A stretch of 10,290 nt of DNA from UBA937 sp031549725 (GTDB lineage: Bacteria; Spirochaetota; Spirochaetia; Treponematales; Breznakiellaceae), in the NCBI GenBank assembly GCA_031549725.1, contig JAVBPH010000029.1, positions 1 to 10,290 on the forward strand. The letters are read 5' to 3'. The translations under genes were made by a program, and so were the position numbers. The notes under the pieces were generated by a model, which was given only the letters and a program-made list of their open reading frames with translations, made no database searches and was not told where the DNA came from. Shown piece after piece: positions 1 to 5,528 of this stretch (its first letter is position 1; each line of letters opens with the position of its first letter).

Positions 1-19
1 TAAGGATATCCTTGATCAC
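1..19 (-). CDS. Start of a leftward gene (partial, unidentified)
   Basis: A GTG at 19-17 on the minus strand is preceded by AGGAG (27-31) at a 7-nt spacing, which is a well-formed start. Only six codons (M-I-K-D-I-L) lie in the window, so no function can be assigned. The two upstream genes point the same way, so it may be the third gene of that unit. A competing reading is a plus-strand C-terminus in frame 2 ending at TAA 104-106, but the hairpin at 79-102 would then lie inside coding sequence. Confidence 0.4.
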
Positions 20-78
20 GACGGTTCTCCTGTTTGGTCGGTTGTGGTAAACATACCTTACAGGGTTTCGCCGTTTTC

Positions 79-102
79 GAGGAGGGGGCAAAACCCCTCC
101 TC
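79..102 (-). terminator. GC-rich hairpin after the small membrane-protein gene
   Basis: A perfect 9-bp stem (79-87 with 94-102, GAGGAGGGG/CCCCTCCTC) closes a 6-nt loop. It begins 4 nt past the stop codon of the minus-strand gene at 107-643, where an intrinsic terminator would sit. No T-run follows in the minus direction. On the plus strand a T-run comes only about 10 nt later. It may be a weak or factor-assisted terminator, or an mRNA-stabilising hairpin. Confidence 0.4.
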
Positions 103-106
103 TTAA

Positions 107-643
107 CTATCTTTTTGTCGCACTTCTACATTGAACTCGGGATCCGATAAAAAGCACACCAGGAATATACTGTAGATACCTTATTTTTTCCTGGTGTGAT
201 TTTATTTCGCAGATATTTTTAAAAAAGTCTTCAAACAGGTCAATATCTTCCAGATACCGGGCTATTATCATCCGGTTAAATTTATTGGCAGTGGATATAT
301 AAAAATTGCCCTTTGAATCCCTTGTAATGCGGGTAATCTCATTTAATTTTATTTTTTTATATTGTCCTTTGCCGATCAGCTCTATGCTGTCGGCGCTGCA
401 TTCAATTTTCAGGGAATCATATTCATGAACGGCTGATTTATATGACCATAAAAGGATGAACACTATGGTTAAAACCAATACTCCGTTGTTAATCAGTAAC
501 ATTAAATTTGTATATTCTATACCTTTAATAACAAACCAAATAAAATTGGCCATGGCTAATAAAATAATGGCGCGCACACTGGTTCTTCCATAGGCCCTTT
601 TCAGACATAGGGTTCTTTTTTCCGGATCGTTATAAAATGTCAT
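107..643 (-). CDS. Hypothetical two-helix membrane protein
   Basis: I do not recognise a named family. The 178-aa product has a short charged N-terminus, two hydrophobic segments (about residues 23-40 and 46-67) separated by a few residues, and a soluble C-terminal part of about 110 residues. The alternating beta-like stretches in that part (for example around 77-90 and 95-120) followed by a helix resemble the membrane-anchored PH-like proteins of bacteria; this is inference from pattern only. It should sit in the cytoplasmic membrane with the C-terminal domain in the cytosol. Its ATG lies 6 nt downstream of the glycosyltransferase stop codon, so the two are probably cotranscribed. The ribosome binding site is weak, which suggests translational coupling. 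The gene is clearly richer in A/T than its neighbour. Confidence 0.7.
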   Translation of the reverse strand: MTFYNDPEKRTLCLKRAYGRTSVRAIILLAMANFIWFVIKGIEYTNLMLLINNGVLVLTIVFILLWSYKSAVHEYDSLKIECSADSIELIGKGQYKKIKLNEITRITRDSKGNFYISTANKFNRMIIARYLEDIDLFEDFFKNICEIKSHQEKIRYLQYIPGVLFIGSRVQCRSATKR

Positions 644-649
644 GGGATA

Positions 650-1780
650 TTATCCGGCCGTCTCATTGATGATCCGCAGGGTTTTTTCCGCACAGCGGTC
701 CCAGGAAAAGGCCTGGGCCCGTTCAAGGCCCTTGGCCCGGCAGTCCCGGTAAACATCCCTGTTGGAGGTCAGGGTGACCATCCGGTCGGCCATATCCTCC
801 ACATTAAAGGGGTCAAAATAAAGGGCTGCATGATCCGCCGCCTCGGGCAGGGAGGCTGCCCGGGCGCATGCTACGGGAACGCCCGAGGCCATGGCTTCCA
901 GAACACCCATGCCGAATCCTTCATACATGGAGGGGAATACCGCAATGTCCGCACCGGAATACAATTCCGGGAGGCTTTTGGTAGGAAAATGGCCGGTGAA
1001 AAAAATATCATTCCGGTACTTGGATGAATCCGCGGCCTGCTTGACCTTTTTGGCGCCATGTTTATCCGAACCGGCCAGGACCAGCCGGTGGGGATACCTG
1101 GTCCGGTCCTTGAAAATTCTGAAAGCTTCGATAAGGCGGACATGGTTTTTCACGGGATGATCAATCCGGGAAACATTTAGAATGTAGGGGCGTCTGAAAC
1201 TAAAGGGCTGGATAAGGACCACGCTTTCCTCACCCCTGGGCCGGGGATAAAATGCCTCAAGATCAACCCCGTTGGGAACCACCTCAATCTTTGATTCCTT
1301 AACCCGGGTAATTTCCACTATTTCCTGTTTAACCCATTCACTCACCGCAATTACCCGGTCAAGACGGCGCAGGGAATCCGGCAGGACCATCCGGAGAACC
1401 GCCCCCAGATGTTCCCGGTTTCTCCAGGGCCCCCGGTACGCGGCCATATCGTGGACCGTGCCAATGGTCGGACAGGGGGAACTTCCCGGCAGGCGCCGGT
1501 GGGCGGACGGAAAAAAACAGCCGTTATACCCCTGGTCCCTGGCAAATCCGGGGTATTTAAAAATATGCCACATGGAGTTGGCGGTCCAGCCGTCAATAAA
1601 ACACTGGGGAATAAATTCCATATCCGGAGCCACTTCACTGTAGGAAAAACTGTCGTAGTTCCATCCAAATAACTCAAACTGTGAACCTGAAGGGGGAATT
1701 CTTTTCAGGATGTTCATTAAATATACGCCGACCCCGGATTTTCCGCCGTCACAATCGAAAGTATCGATCCCCACCTTCAT
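650..1780 (-). CDS. GT4-family glycosyltransferase
   Basis: This 376-aa protein is a GT-B fold retaining glycosyltransferase that would move a sugar from a nucleotide-sugar donor onto a cell-envelope or polysaccharide acceptor. The N-terminal acceptor domain opens with a Gly-rich stretch (residues 12-18, GGKSGVG). HDM at 110-112, AVSEWVKQEI at 145-154 and VPNGVD at 168-173 are typical linker-region motifs of the family. The C-terminal donor-binding domain starts near 198 and contains the EX7E motif (Glu287 and Glu295 in YEGFGMGVLEA), followed by a Gly-Val-Pro-Val segment and PEA (312-314). Length is normal. The start is firm: GGAGG sits 5 nt before the ATG, and the protein begins with the usual MKVGID-type beta strand. 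The sugar and acceptor cannot be read from the sequence, and no other envelope-polysaccharide genes are visible here. Confidence 0.92.
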   Translation of the reverse strand: MKVGIDTFDCDGGKSGVGVYLMNILKRIPPSGSQFELFGWNYDSFSYSEVAPDMEFIPQCFIDGWTANSMWHIFKYPGFARDQGYNGCFFPSAHRRLPGSSPCPTIGTVHDMAAYRGPWRNREHLGAVLRMVLPDSLRRLDRVIAVSEWVKQEIVEITRVKESKIEVVPNGVDLEAFYPRPRGEESVVLIQPFSFRRPYILNVSRIDHPVKNHVRLIEAFRIFKDRTRYPHRLVLAGSDKHGAKKVKQAADSSKYRNDIFFTGHFPTKSLPELYSGADIAVFPSMYEGFGMGVLEAMASGVPVACARAASLPEAADHAALYFDPFNVEDMADRMVTLTSNRDVYRDCRAKGLERAQAFSWDRCAEKTLRIINETAG

Positions 1781-1834
1781 ATATTCCTCCAGGATTATGC
1801 ATAACTATTCAGAAGATTACTATATGATAGCATT

Positions 1835-1864
1835 TTTATACGTTTCCTGCTAGCCATTTTTCAA
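1835..1864 (-). promoter_or_regulatory. Candidate sigma70-type promoter for the glycosyltransferase unit
   Basis: On the minus strand TTGAAA (1864-1859) and TATAAA (1840-1835) are separated by 18 bp. They would start transcription near 1828 and leave a leader of roughly 50 nt before the ATG at 1780. Matches to the consensus are good, but the region is AT-rich and chance matches are likely. Confidence 0.4.
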
Positions 1865-1892
1865 ATTCTCATAATGTTGAAAAGAAAGCATT

Positions 1893-1915
1893 ATATCGAT
1901 ACGAATAATATCGAT
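1893..1915. repeat. Paired ATATCGAT motif
   Basis: ATATCGAT occurs at 1893-1900 and again at 1908-1915, 15 bp apart start to start. Because ATCGAT is self-complementary, the pair reads as both direct and inverted repeats. The location between two divergent promoters would fit an operator, but nothing identifies a regulator. Confidence 0.25.
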
Positions 1916-2035
1916 TAAAGGGGGAAAATAGTATTTTTTTAATTATAAGCGGATAATATCTGCCTAAAATTGTATTAATTCGTATTTTTTTATTATGCAT
2001 ATCATAAAAATCCCTTACTTTATATAAAAATTCCC

Positions 2036-2063
2036 TTGCGACACAATCTATAGTGTGTTAAAT
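2036..2063 (+). promoter_or_regulatory. Candidate promoter of the nrdR-nrdD operon
   Basis: TTGCGA (2036-2041) and TTAAAT (2058-2063) are 16 bp apart. NrdR box 1 fills the spacer, so bound NrdR would cover the RNA polymerase site. A second, weaker candidate is TTTCAA (2125-2130) with TTAAAT (2148-2153) at 17 bp. Start-site mapping would decide between them. Confidence 0.4.
2041..2056. promoter_or_regulatory. NrdR box 1
   Basis: ACACAATCTATAGTGT is a 16-bp imperfect palindrome with the ACAC...GTGT ends and AT-rich centre of the known NrdR box. It lies upstream of nrdR itself and is paired with a second box exactly 42 bp away. NrdR binds such paired sites and represses ribonucleotide reductase genes when dATP is abundant. 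Confidence 0.78.
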
Positions 2064-2082
2064 TAAAAGGAAGAAAAATAAA

Positions 2083-2098
2083 ACACCATATATAGTAG
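2083..2098. promoter_or_regulatory. NrdR box 2
   Basis: ACACCATATATAGTAG is a weaker copy of the NrdR box, with a good left half and TATATAT-like centre but an imperfect right end. It starts 42 bp after box 1, about four helical turns, so both sites face the same side of the DNA, as expected for cooperative binding of an NrdR oligomer. Confidence 0.7.
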
Positions 2099-2114
2099 GT
2101 ATCCCCTGTGGAAT

Positions 2115-2123
2115 TGTGGATAA
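2115..2123 (-). promoter_or_regulatory. Perfect DnaA box in the nrd leader
   Basis: TGTGGATAA on the plus strand is the complement of the consensus DnaA box TTATCCACA, with all nine bases matching. A degenerate copy, TGTGGAATT, begins 8 bp upstream at 2107. DnaA sites regulate aerobic nrd genes in some bacteria, so a role in tying nucleotide supply to replication is reasonable here but not shown. Confidence 0.5.
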
Positions 2124-2173
2124 CTTTCAAACTTATTTTTTGATATTTTAAATGATTTTTACTGGAGAAATGT

Positions 2174-2635
2174 GTGCGCTGCCCCCATTGCGGAAATTTT
2201 GATGATAAGGTAATTGAATCCCGGACATTGGCAAACGGGGAAGCCATCCGCCGGAGAAGGGAATGTAACGACTGCGGGTACCGGTTTACCAGCTATGAGC
2301 GGATTGAAGATAAGCAATTCATGGTTATCAAGAGGGATGGCCGCAGGGAACCCTTTGACCGGGGAAAAATTGAACGGGGGGTCCAGCGGGCTTTGGAGAA
2401 ACGTCCCGTATCCCAGATGTCCATTGAACATCTCGTTAACGAGATTGAGGATTCCGCTGCTATCGTTGGAAAGGGAACCCATGAAATAGCAGCCAGTGTG
2501 ATTGGTGATCTGGTTCTTGAAAAGCTGGGCAGTATTGATAAGGTGGCTTATATACGCTTTGCTTCTGTTTACCGGAAGTTTGAAGATATAGAAGAATTTG
2601 TAAAAGAAATTCAAAATTTGGGAGGGAATTCGTGA
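2174..2635 (+). CDS. nrdR: Transcriptional repressor NrdR
   Basis: NrdR senses the ATP/dATP balance and represses ribonucleotide reductase operons. The 153-aa product has the standard layout and length. An N-terminal zinc ribbon has Cys3, Cys6, Cys31 and Cys34 (MRCPHC and CNDCGYRFTSYER). An ATP-cone follows from about residue 48 to 137, opening with VIKRDGRREPFDRGKI. The start is GTG at 2174, with GGAG at 2164-2167 six bases upstream. An ATG four bases earlier is out of frame and closes after a few codons, and NrdR proteins begin right at this Cys-Pro pair. The 3' end overlaps nrdD by 4 bp (GTGA), so the two are translationally coupled. Two NrdR boxes upstream point to autoregulation of the whole operon. 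Confidence 0.97.
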   Translation: MRCPHCGNFDDKVIESRTLANGEAIRRRRECNDCGYRFTSYERIEDKQFMVIKRDGRREPFDRGKIERGVQRALEKRPVSQMSIEHLVNEIEDSAAIVGKGTHEIAASVIGDLVLEKLGSIDKVAYIRFASVYRKFEDIEEFVKEIQNLGGNS

Positions 2636-4770
2636 GGGAGGATGTGTTTCCGGAATGGGAATCCATTTTGGAATATAAAAAGTCAAAACCTGGGGTATTT
2701 AATAATGGACAGCAGTCTTTACGGTATGTGGTCAAACGTTCGGGGGATGTGGAAAAATATGACAGAAAAAAAATTGAGTCTGCCATAGCCAAAGCATTCC
2801 TGGCCGCGGGGGTTGCGGATTCCCCGGCGTCGAAAAAGGACAATGGAAAAATTGATTCCATCACAGACCGGGTGGAAGAACTGCTGAACCTGATGATGGT
2901 ATCCAGGCATCCGAATTCCATCCCGGCCATTGAAGAAATTCAGGACCTGGTGGAAAACGCATTGATTGAATCAAAAGAAACCTCCGTAGCAAAAGCTTAT
3001 ATCCTGTACCGGGCAAAACACGAAGCCATGAGGGATGCGAAAAAGCTGATGCTGGATATCGACTCCACCATGGACGGATACCTGAAACAATCCGACTGGC
3101 GGGTCAATGAAAACGCCAACGTTAATTATTCCCTGGGGGGACTGATCCTGCATAATTCGGGCAGTATCACCGCCAATTACTGGCTGAAAAATATTTACAG
3201 CCCGGAAGTTGCGGATGCCCACAGGAATGCCGATTTTCATATCCACGATCTTTCCATGTTTTCAGGATACTGCGCAGGCTGGTCACTGCGGCAGCTTATC
3301 CAGGAAGGCCTCGGGGGCGTGCCGGATAAGATTACCTCAAAACCGGCAAAGCATCTTTCCACATTGATGCAGCAGGCGGTAAACTTTTTAGGCTGCCTCC
3401 AGAATGAATGGGCCGGAGCTCAGGCATTCAGCAGTTTTGACACGTATATAGCGCCGTTTGTAAAAAAGGATAACCTGGGCGATATGGAAGTCCGCCAGTG
3501 CCTTCAGAGTTTTATCTTTGGAGTAAACACCCCCAGCCGCTGGGGAAGCCAGGCGCCCTTTACAAACATAACCCTGGACTGGACGGTACCCGCGGACCTG
3601 AAGGACAAAAAAGCAATTACCGGCGGAAAGGAAATGGACTTCACCTACGGGGACTGCAAACCCGAAATGGACAGGATAAACAGGATCTTTATTGAACTCA
3701 TGCTGGAGGGTGATGCGGAAGGCCGGGGATTCCAGTATCCTATTCCGACCTACAATATTACCCCGGATTTTGACTGGGACAGTGAAAACGCCCGGTATCT
3801 TTTTGAAATGACCTCCCGTTACGGAACTCCCTATTTCCAGAATTTTGTTAATTCCGATCTGGACCCCGGGGATGTCCGGTCCATGTGCTGCCGGCTTCAG
3901 CTGGACAAACGGGAACTCCGCAAACGCGGGGGCGGCCTTTTTGGTTCGGATGAATTAACCGGGTCCGTGGGGGTGGTCACCATCAACCTGCCCAGGATCG
4001 GTTACCTAGCAAAGGATGAAAAGGACTTTTTCCGCCGTCTGGGCAGGCTTATGGAACTGGCCAAGGAAAGCCTGATGACAAAACGGAAGGTGGTGGTCCG
4101 GCTTCTGGATGCGGGACTTTTCCCCTACACAAAACGGTACCTCCGGAACCTGGACAGCCATTTCAATACCATCGGTCTCTGCGGTATGAACGAATGTCTG
4201 CTCAATTTCTTCGGGAATAATGTGACTATTGCCACCGACCAGGGGCAGGCCTTTGCATTGAAGGTACTGGAATTTATGAGGAAGCGGCTGGCGGATTTCC
4301 AGGAGGAAAGCGGAGAACTGTTTAACCTGGAAGCAACCCCCGCGGAATCCACTTCCTACCGTCTGGCAAAACACGATAAAAAACATTATCCCCGGATTAT
4401 TGCGGCAGGAACGGATGAACCCTACTACACCAACTCCACCCAGCTTCCGGTCATCCAGACCGAGGATATTTTTGATGCCCTGGACATGCAGGAAAAACTT
4501 CAGACCGCGTATACCGGCGGGACCGTCTTCCATGCATTCCTGGGAGAATCCATAGAAGACTGGCGGAGCTGCCGGGATTTGGTAAAAACCATAGCAGGCA
4601 ATTACCGGATCCCCTACTTCACCATTTCACCCACATTCTCGGTCTGTCCGGTCCACGGATACATCCGGGGAGAACATTTTACCTGCCCCATCTGCAAAGA
4701 GGAAAAAGAGCAGGTTTTAAAACAACGGATAGCTGAGCTTGAGAAGGAACTTGGATCAGCCGCAGGATGA
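2632..4770 (+). CDS. nrdD: Class III ribonucleotide reductase large chain lacking the glycyl-radical segment
   Basis: NrdD reduces ribonucleotides to deoxyribonucleotides under anoxia using a glycyl radical and a thiyl radical. Visible parts of this 712-aa chain: an ATP-cone (about 31-127), then the ten-stranded barrel with HIHDL (203-207), YCAGWSL with Cys214, Gly-Cys255 with a nearby Glu-Trp-Ala-Gly, Cys419-Cys420-Arg-Leu (the usual thiyl-radical region) and GSVGVVTINLPRI (444-456). Near the end is a zinc site made of CPVHGY (672-677) and CPIC (685-688). In the family the glycyl-radical motif follows this zinc site directly. Here the protein instead runs into a heptad-patterned helix (about 688-709) and stops, and the motif lies in the gene at 4999. 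Cys521 in GMNECLLN is consistent with a dithiol-dependent rather than formate-dependent enzyme (inference). Start GTG 2632, with GGAGGG 5 nt upstream. Confidence 0.95.
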   Translation: MREDVFPEWESILEYKKSKPGVFNNGQQSLRYVVKRSGDVEKYDRKKIESAIAKAFLAAGVADSPASKKDNGKIDSITDRVEELLNLMMVSRHPNSIPAIEEIQDLVENALIESKETSVAKAYILYRAKHEAMRDAKKLMLDIDSTMDGYLKQSDWRVNENANVNYSLGGLILHNSGSITANYWLKNIYSPEVADAHRNADFHIHDLSMFSGYCAGWSLRQLIQEGLGGVPDKITSKPAKHLSTLMQQAVNFLGCLQNEWAGAQAFSSFDTYIAPFVKKDNLGDMEVRQCLQSFIFGVNTPSRWGSQAPFTNITLDWTVPADLKDKKAITGGKEMDFTYGDCKPEMDRINRIFIELMLEGDAEGRGFQYPIPTYNITPDFDWDSENARYLFEMTSRYGTPYFQNFVNSDLDPGDVRSMCCRLQLDKRELRKRGGGLFGSDELTGSVGVVTINLPRIGYLAKDEKDFFRRLGRLMELAKESLMTKRKVVVRLLDAGLFPYTKRYLRNLDSHFNTIGLCGMNECLLNFFGNNVTIATDQGQAFALKVLEFMRKRLADFQEESGELFNLEATPAESTSYRLAKHDKKHYPRIIAAGTDEPYYTNSTQLPVIQTEDIFDALDMQEKLQTAYTGGTVFHAFLGESIEDWRSCRDLVKTIAGNYRIPYFTISPTFSVCPVHGYIRGEHFTCPICKEEKEQVLKQRIAELEKELGSAAG

Positions 4771-4838
4771 TCCGGGCACCTGTTTTTTAAAAGATTTTTC
4801 CCGCCAGGGAAAGGCAGGAAAGTCAATCAACAACCCCG

Positions 4839-4887
4839 TCCGTACGCAGGAGCGTACAGAGGGTATGTTGGTTCTGCAAGGTACGGA
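4839..4887 (+). promoter_or_regulatory. Alternative stem pair (possible attenuator)
   Basis: GTACGC (4842-4847) can pair with GCGTAC (4852-4857) across a 4-nt loop. The overlapping TCCGTAC (4839-4845) can instead pair with GTACGGA (4881-4887). The two stems share 4842-4845 and cannot form together, which is the logic of an RNA switch. Stems are short, so function is speculative. Confidence 0.3.
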
Positions 4888-4890
4888 TTG

Positions 4891-4945
4891 ATGCGGGTTT
4901 AATATCCCCGAACAAATCTTTTGTTCAGGAATATTAAACCCGCAT
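4891..4945. repeat. 55-nt near-perfect palindrome
   Basis: Two 26-nt arms (4891-4916 and 4920-4945) are complementary at 24 of 26 positions around a 3-nt loop. The two mismatches are C-A on the plus strand (4906/4930 and 4909/4927) and become G-U pairs in a minus-strand transcript. No T-run follows, so it is not a classical terminator. It may be a small mobile palindrome, an attenuating hairpin, or a processing site between nrdD and the radical-domain gene. Confidence 0.75.
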
Positions 4946-4998
4946 ACGAATAAAAGAAGTTTGTCTTACATATTATCAAGTGAGGAGCATAGATAAAA

Positions 4999-5526
4999 AT
5001 GAGAAACCTTGAGGCTATCAAACAGGAACTTTCCGAGGCGAGGGAGGCCCTTTCACATGTGGAAGGGACGCCGACGGAAGTCTACAGCCGCATCGTAGGG
5101 TACTACCGGTCGGTGCGCAATTGGAACAAGGGTAAGCGGGAGGAATACAAAGAAAGAAAACTCTTTGATCCTGCCTGCTCATCCAAATCAGCTGCGGGAA
5201 GGGTGGTTGCCCTTCCAAAGCAAAATACATATATGGAGACAGACCAGGAAAATCTGCAGAAAGAAGAATTCGATAACAGCAGGATTCTTCTTTTTGTCCG
5301 GTCTGCCTGTCCGGCATGCCCCGGGGCAAAGGATGCGGCATTCAAGCTGGGGATCCCGGTGGATCTGGTTAATGCAGAAACCGATGAGGGATTTGCTGAA
5401 GCCGAAAAACGGCATGTCATGTCCACTCCCACCGCGATCTTCCTGAGCAAGGACGGATCCGAACTGGGCCGGGCCAGGAATGCCGGGGAAATTACTTCCT
5501 TTGCTGCAAAGGCTGTATCCCTGTAG
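4999..5526 (+). CDS. Separate glycyl-radical domain fused to a thioredoxin-like domain
   Basis: This 175-aa protein supplies the segment missing from the preceding NrdD. Residues 1-22 form a heptad-patterned helix (L4, I7, L11, A14, L18, V21). Residues 24-56 match the C-terminal end of NrdD proteins, with TEVYSRIVGYYR (26-37) carrying the predicted radical Gly34, then NWNKGK (41-46) and EEYKERKLF. A polar linker (about 57-92) leads to a thioredoxin/glutaredoxin-like domain (about 93-175). That domain has the redox motif Cys104-Pro-Ala-Cys107 after a beta strand and a cis-proline-type STPT (142-145). GAGGAG precedes the ATG by 11 nt, and the frame is closed just upstream, so it is translated on its own. 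The stop is 2 nt before nrdG. I infer that NrdG makes the radical on this protein and that the CPAC domain re-reduces the reductase. I know no standard gene symbol for this arrangement. Confidence 0.88.
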   Translation: MRNLEAIKQELSEAREALSHVEGTPTEVYSRIVGYYRSVRNWNKGKREEYKERKLFDPACSSKSAAGRVVALPKQNTYMETDQENLQKEEFDNSRILLFVRSACPACPGAKDAAFKLGIPVDLVNAETDEGFAEAEKRHVMSTPTAIFLSKDGSELGRARNAGEITSFAAKAVSL

Positions 5527-5528
5527 GT

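Larger units (their letters stand above)
1781..2173. other. AT-rich divergent intergenic region
   Basis: This 393-bp gap separates the leftward glycosyltransferase from the rightward nrdR operon. I see no convincing gene in it. It holds a candidate leftward promoter (1835-1864), paired ATATCGAT repeats (1893-1915), a candidate rightward promoter (2036-2063), two NrdR-box palindromes and a DnaA box. The stretch 1920-2035 is very AT-rich with T-runs and shows nothing definable. Confidence 0.8.
4771..4998 (+). other. Structured non-coding spacer between the two reductase pieces
   Basis: These 228 bp interrupt what is normally one reading frame. No ORF of credible length spans it; the frame of nrdD, read past its TGA, stops again at a TAA within 4896-4903. 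It holds a small hairpin directly after nrdD (TTTCCC 4797-4802 with GGGAAA 4807-4812), a pair of mutually exclusive stems (4839-4887) and a 55-nt palindrome (4891-4945). A good ribosome binding site (GAGGAG, 4982-4987) closes it. I cannot match it to a known intron, riboswitch or insertion sequence. Confidence 0.6.

Noticed and set aside
2..106. A plus-strand C-terminal fragment ending at TAA 104-106.
   Set aside because: It has no recognisable sequence and would contain the 79-102 hairpin in its coding part; the minus-strand GTG with AGGAG is better supported, though not proven.
2111..2124. Resemblance of GAATTGTGGATAAC to the lac operator.
   Set aside because: It lacks the symmetric second half; the DnaA box reading explains the core exactly.
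4006..4533. A 175-codon antisense open frame inside nrdD and other long opposite-strand frames.
   Set aside because: They are shadows of GC-biased codons in well-conserved genes, without ribosome binding sites or family-like sequence.
4767..4790. A seven-residue ORF (ATG overlapping the nrdD stop, ending TAA).
   Set aside because: It is too short, has no good ribosome binding site and no supporting pattern.
4771..4998. The spacer as a self-splicing group I or group II intron, or an intein.
   Set aside because: I find no recognisable group I core or group II domain V, and the length is very short for either. It is not open reading frame, so not an intein. A spliced cDNA would be needed to revive the idea.
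4768..5001. The nrdD break as a sequencing error or simple frameshift.
   Set aside because: The pieces are 228 bp apart with several stops between them, the second has its own strong ribosome binding site, and the spacer holds an ordered palindrome. No one- or two-base change would restore one frame.
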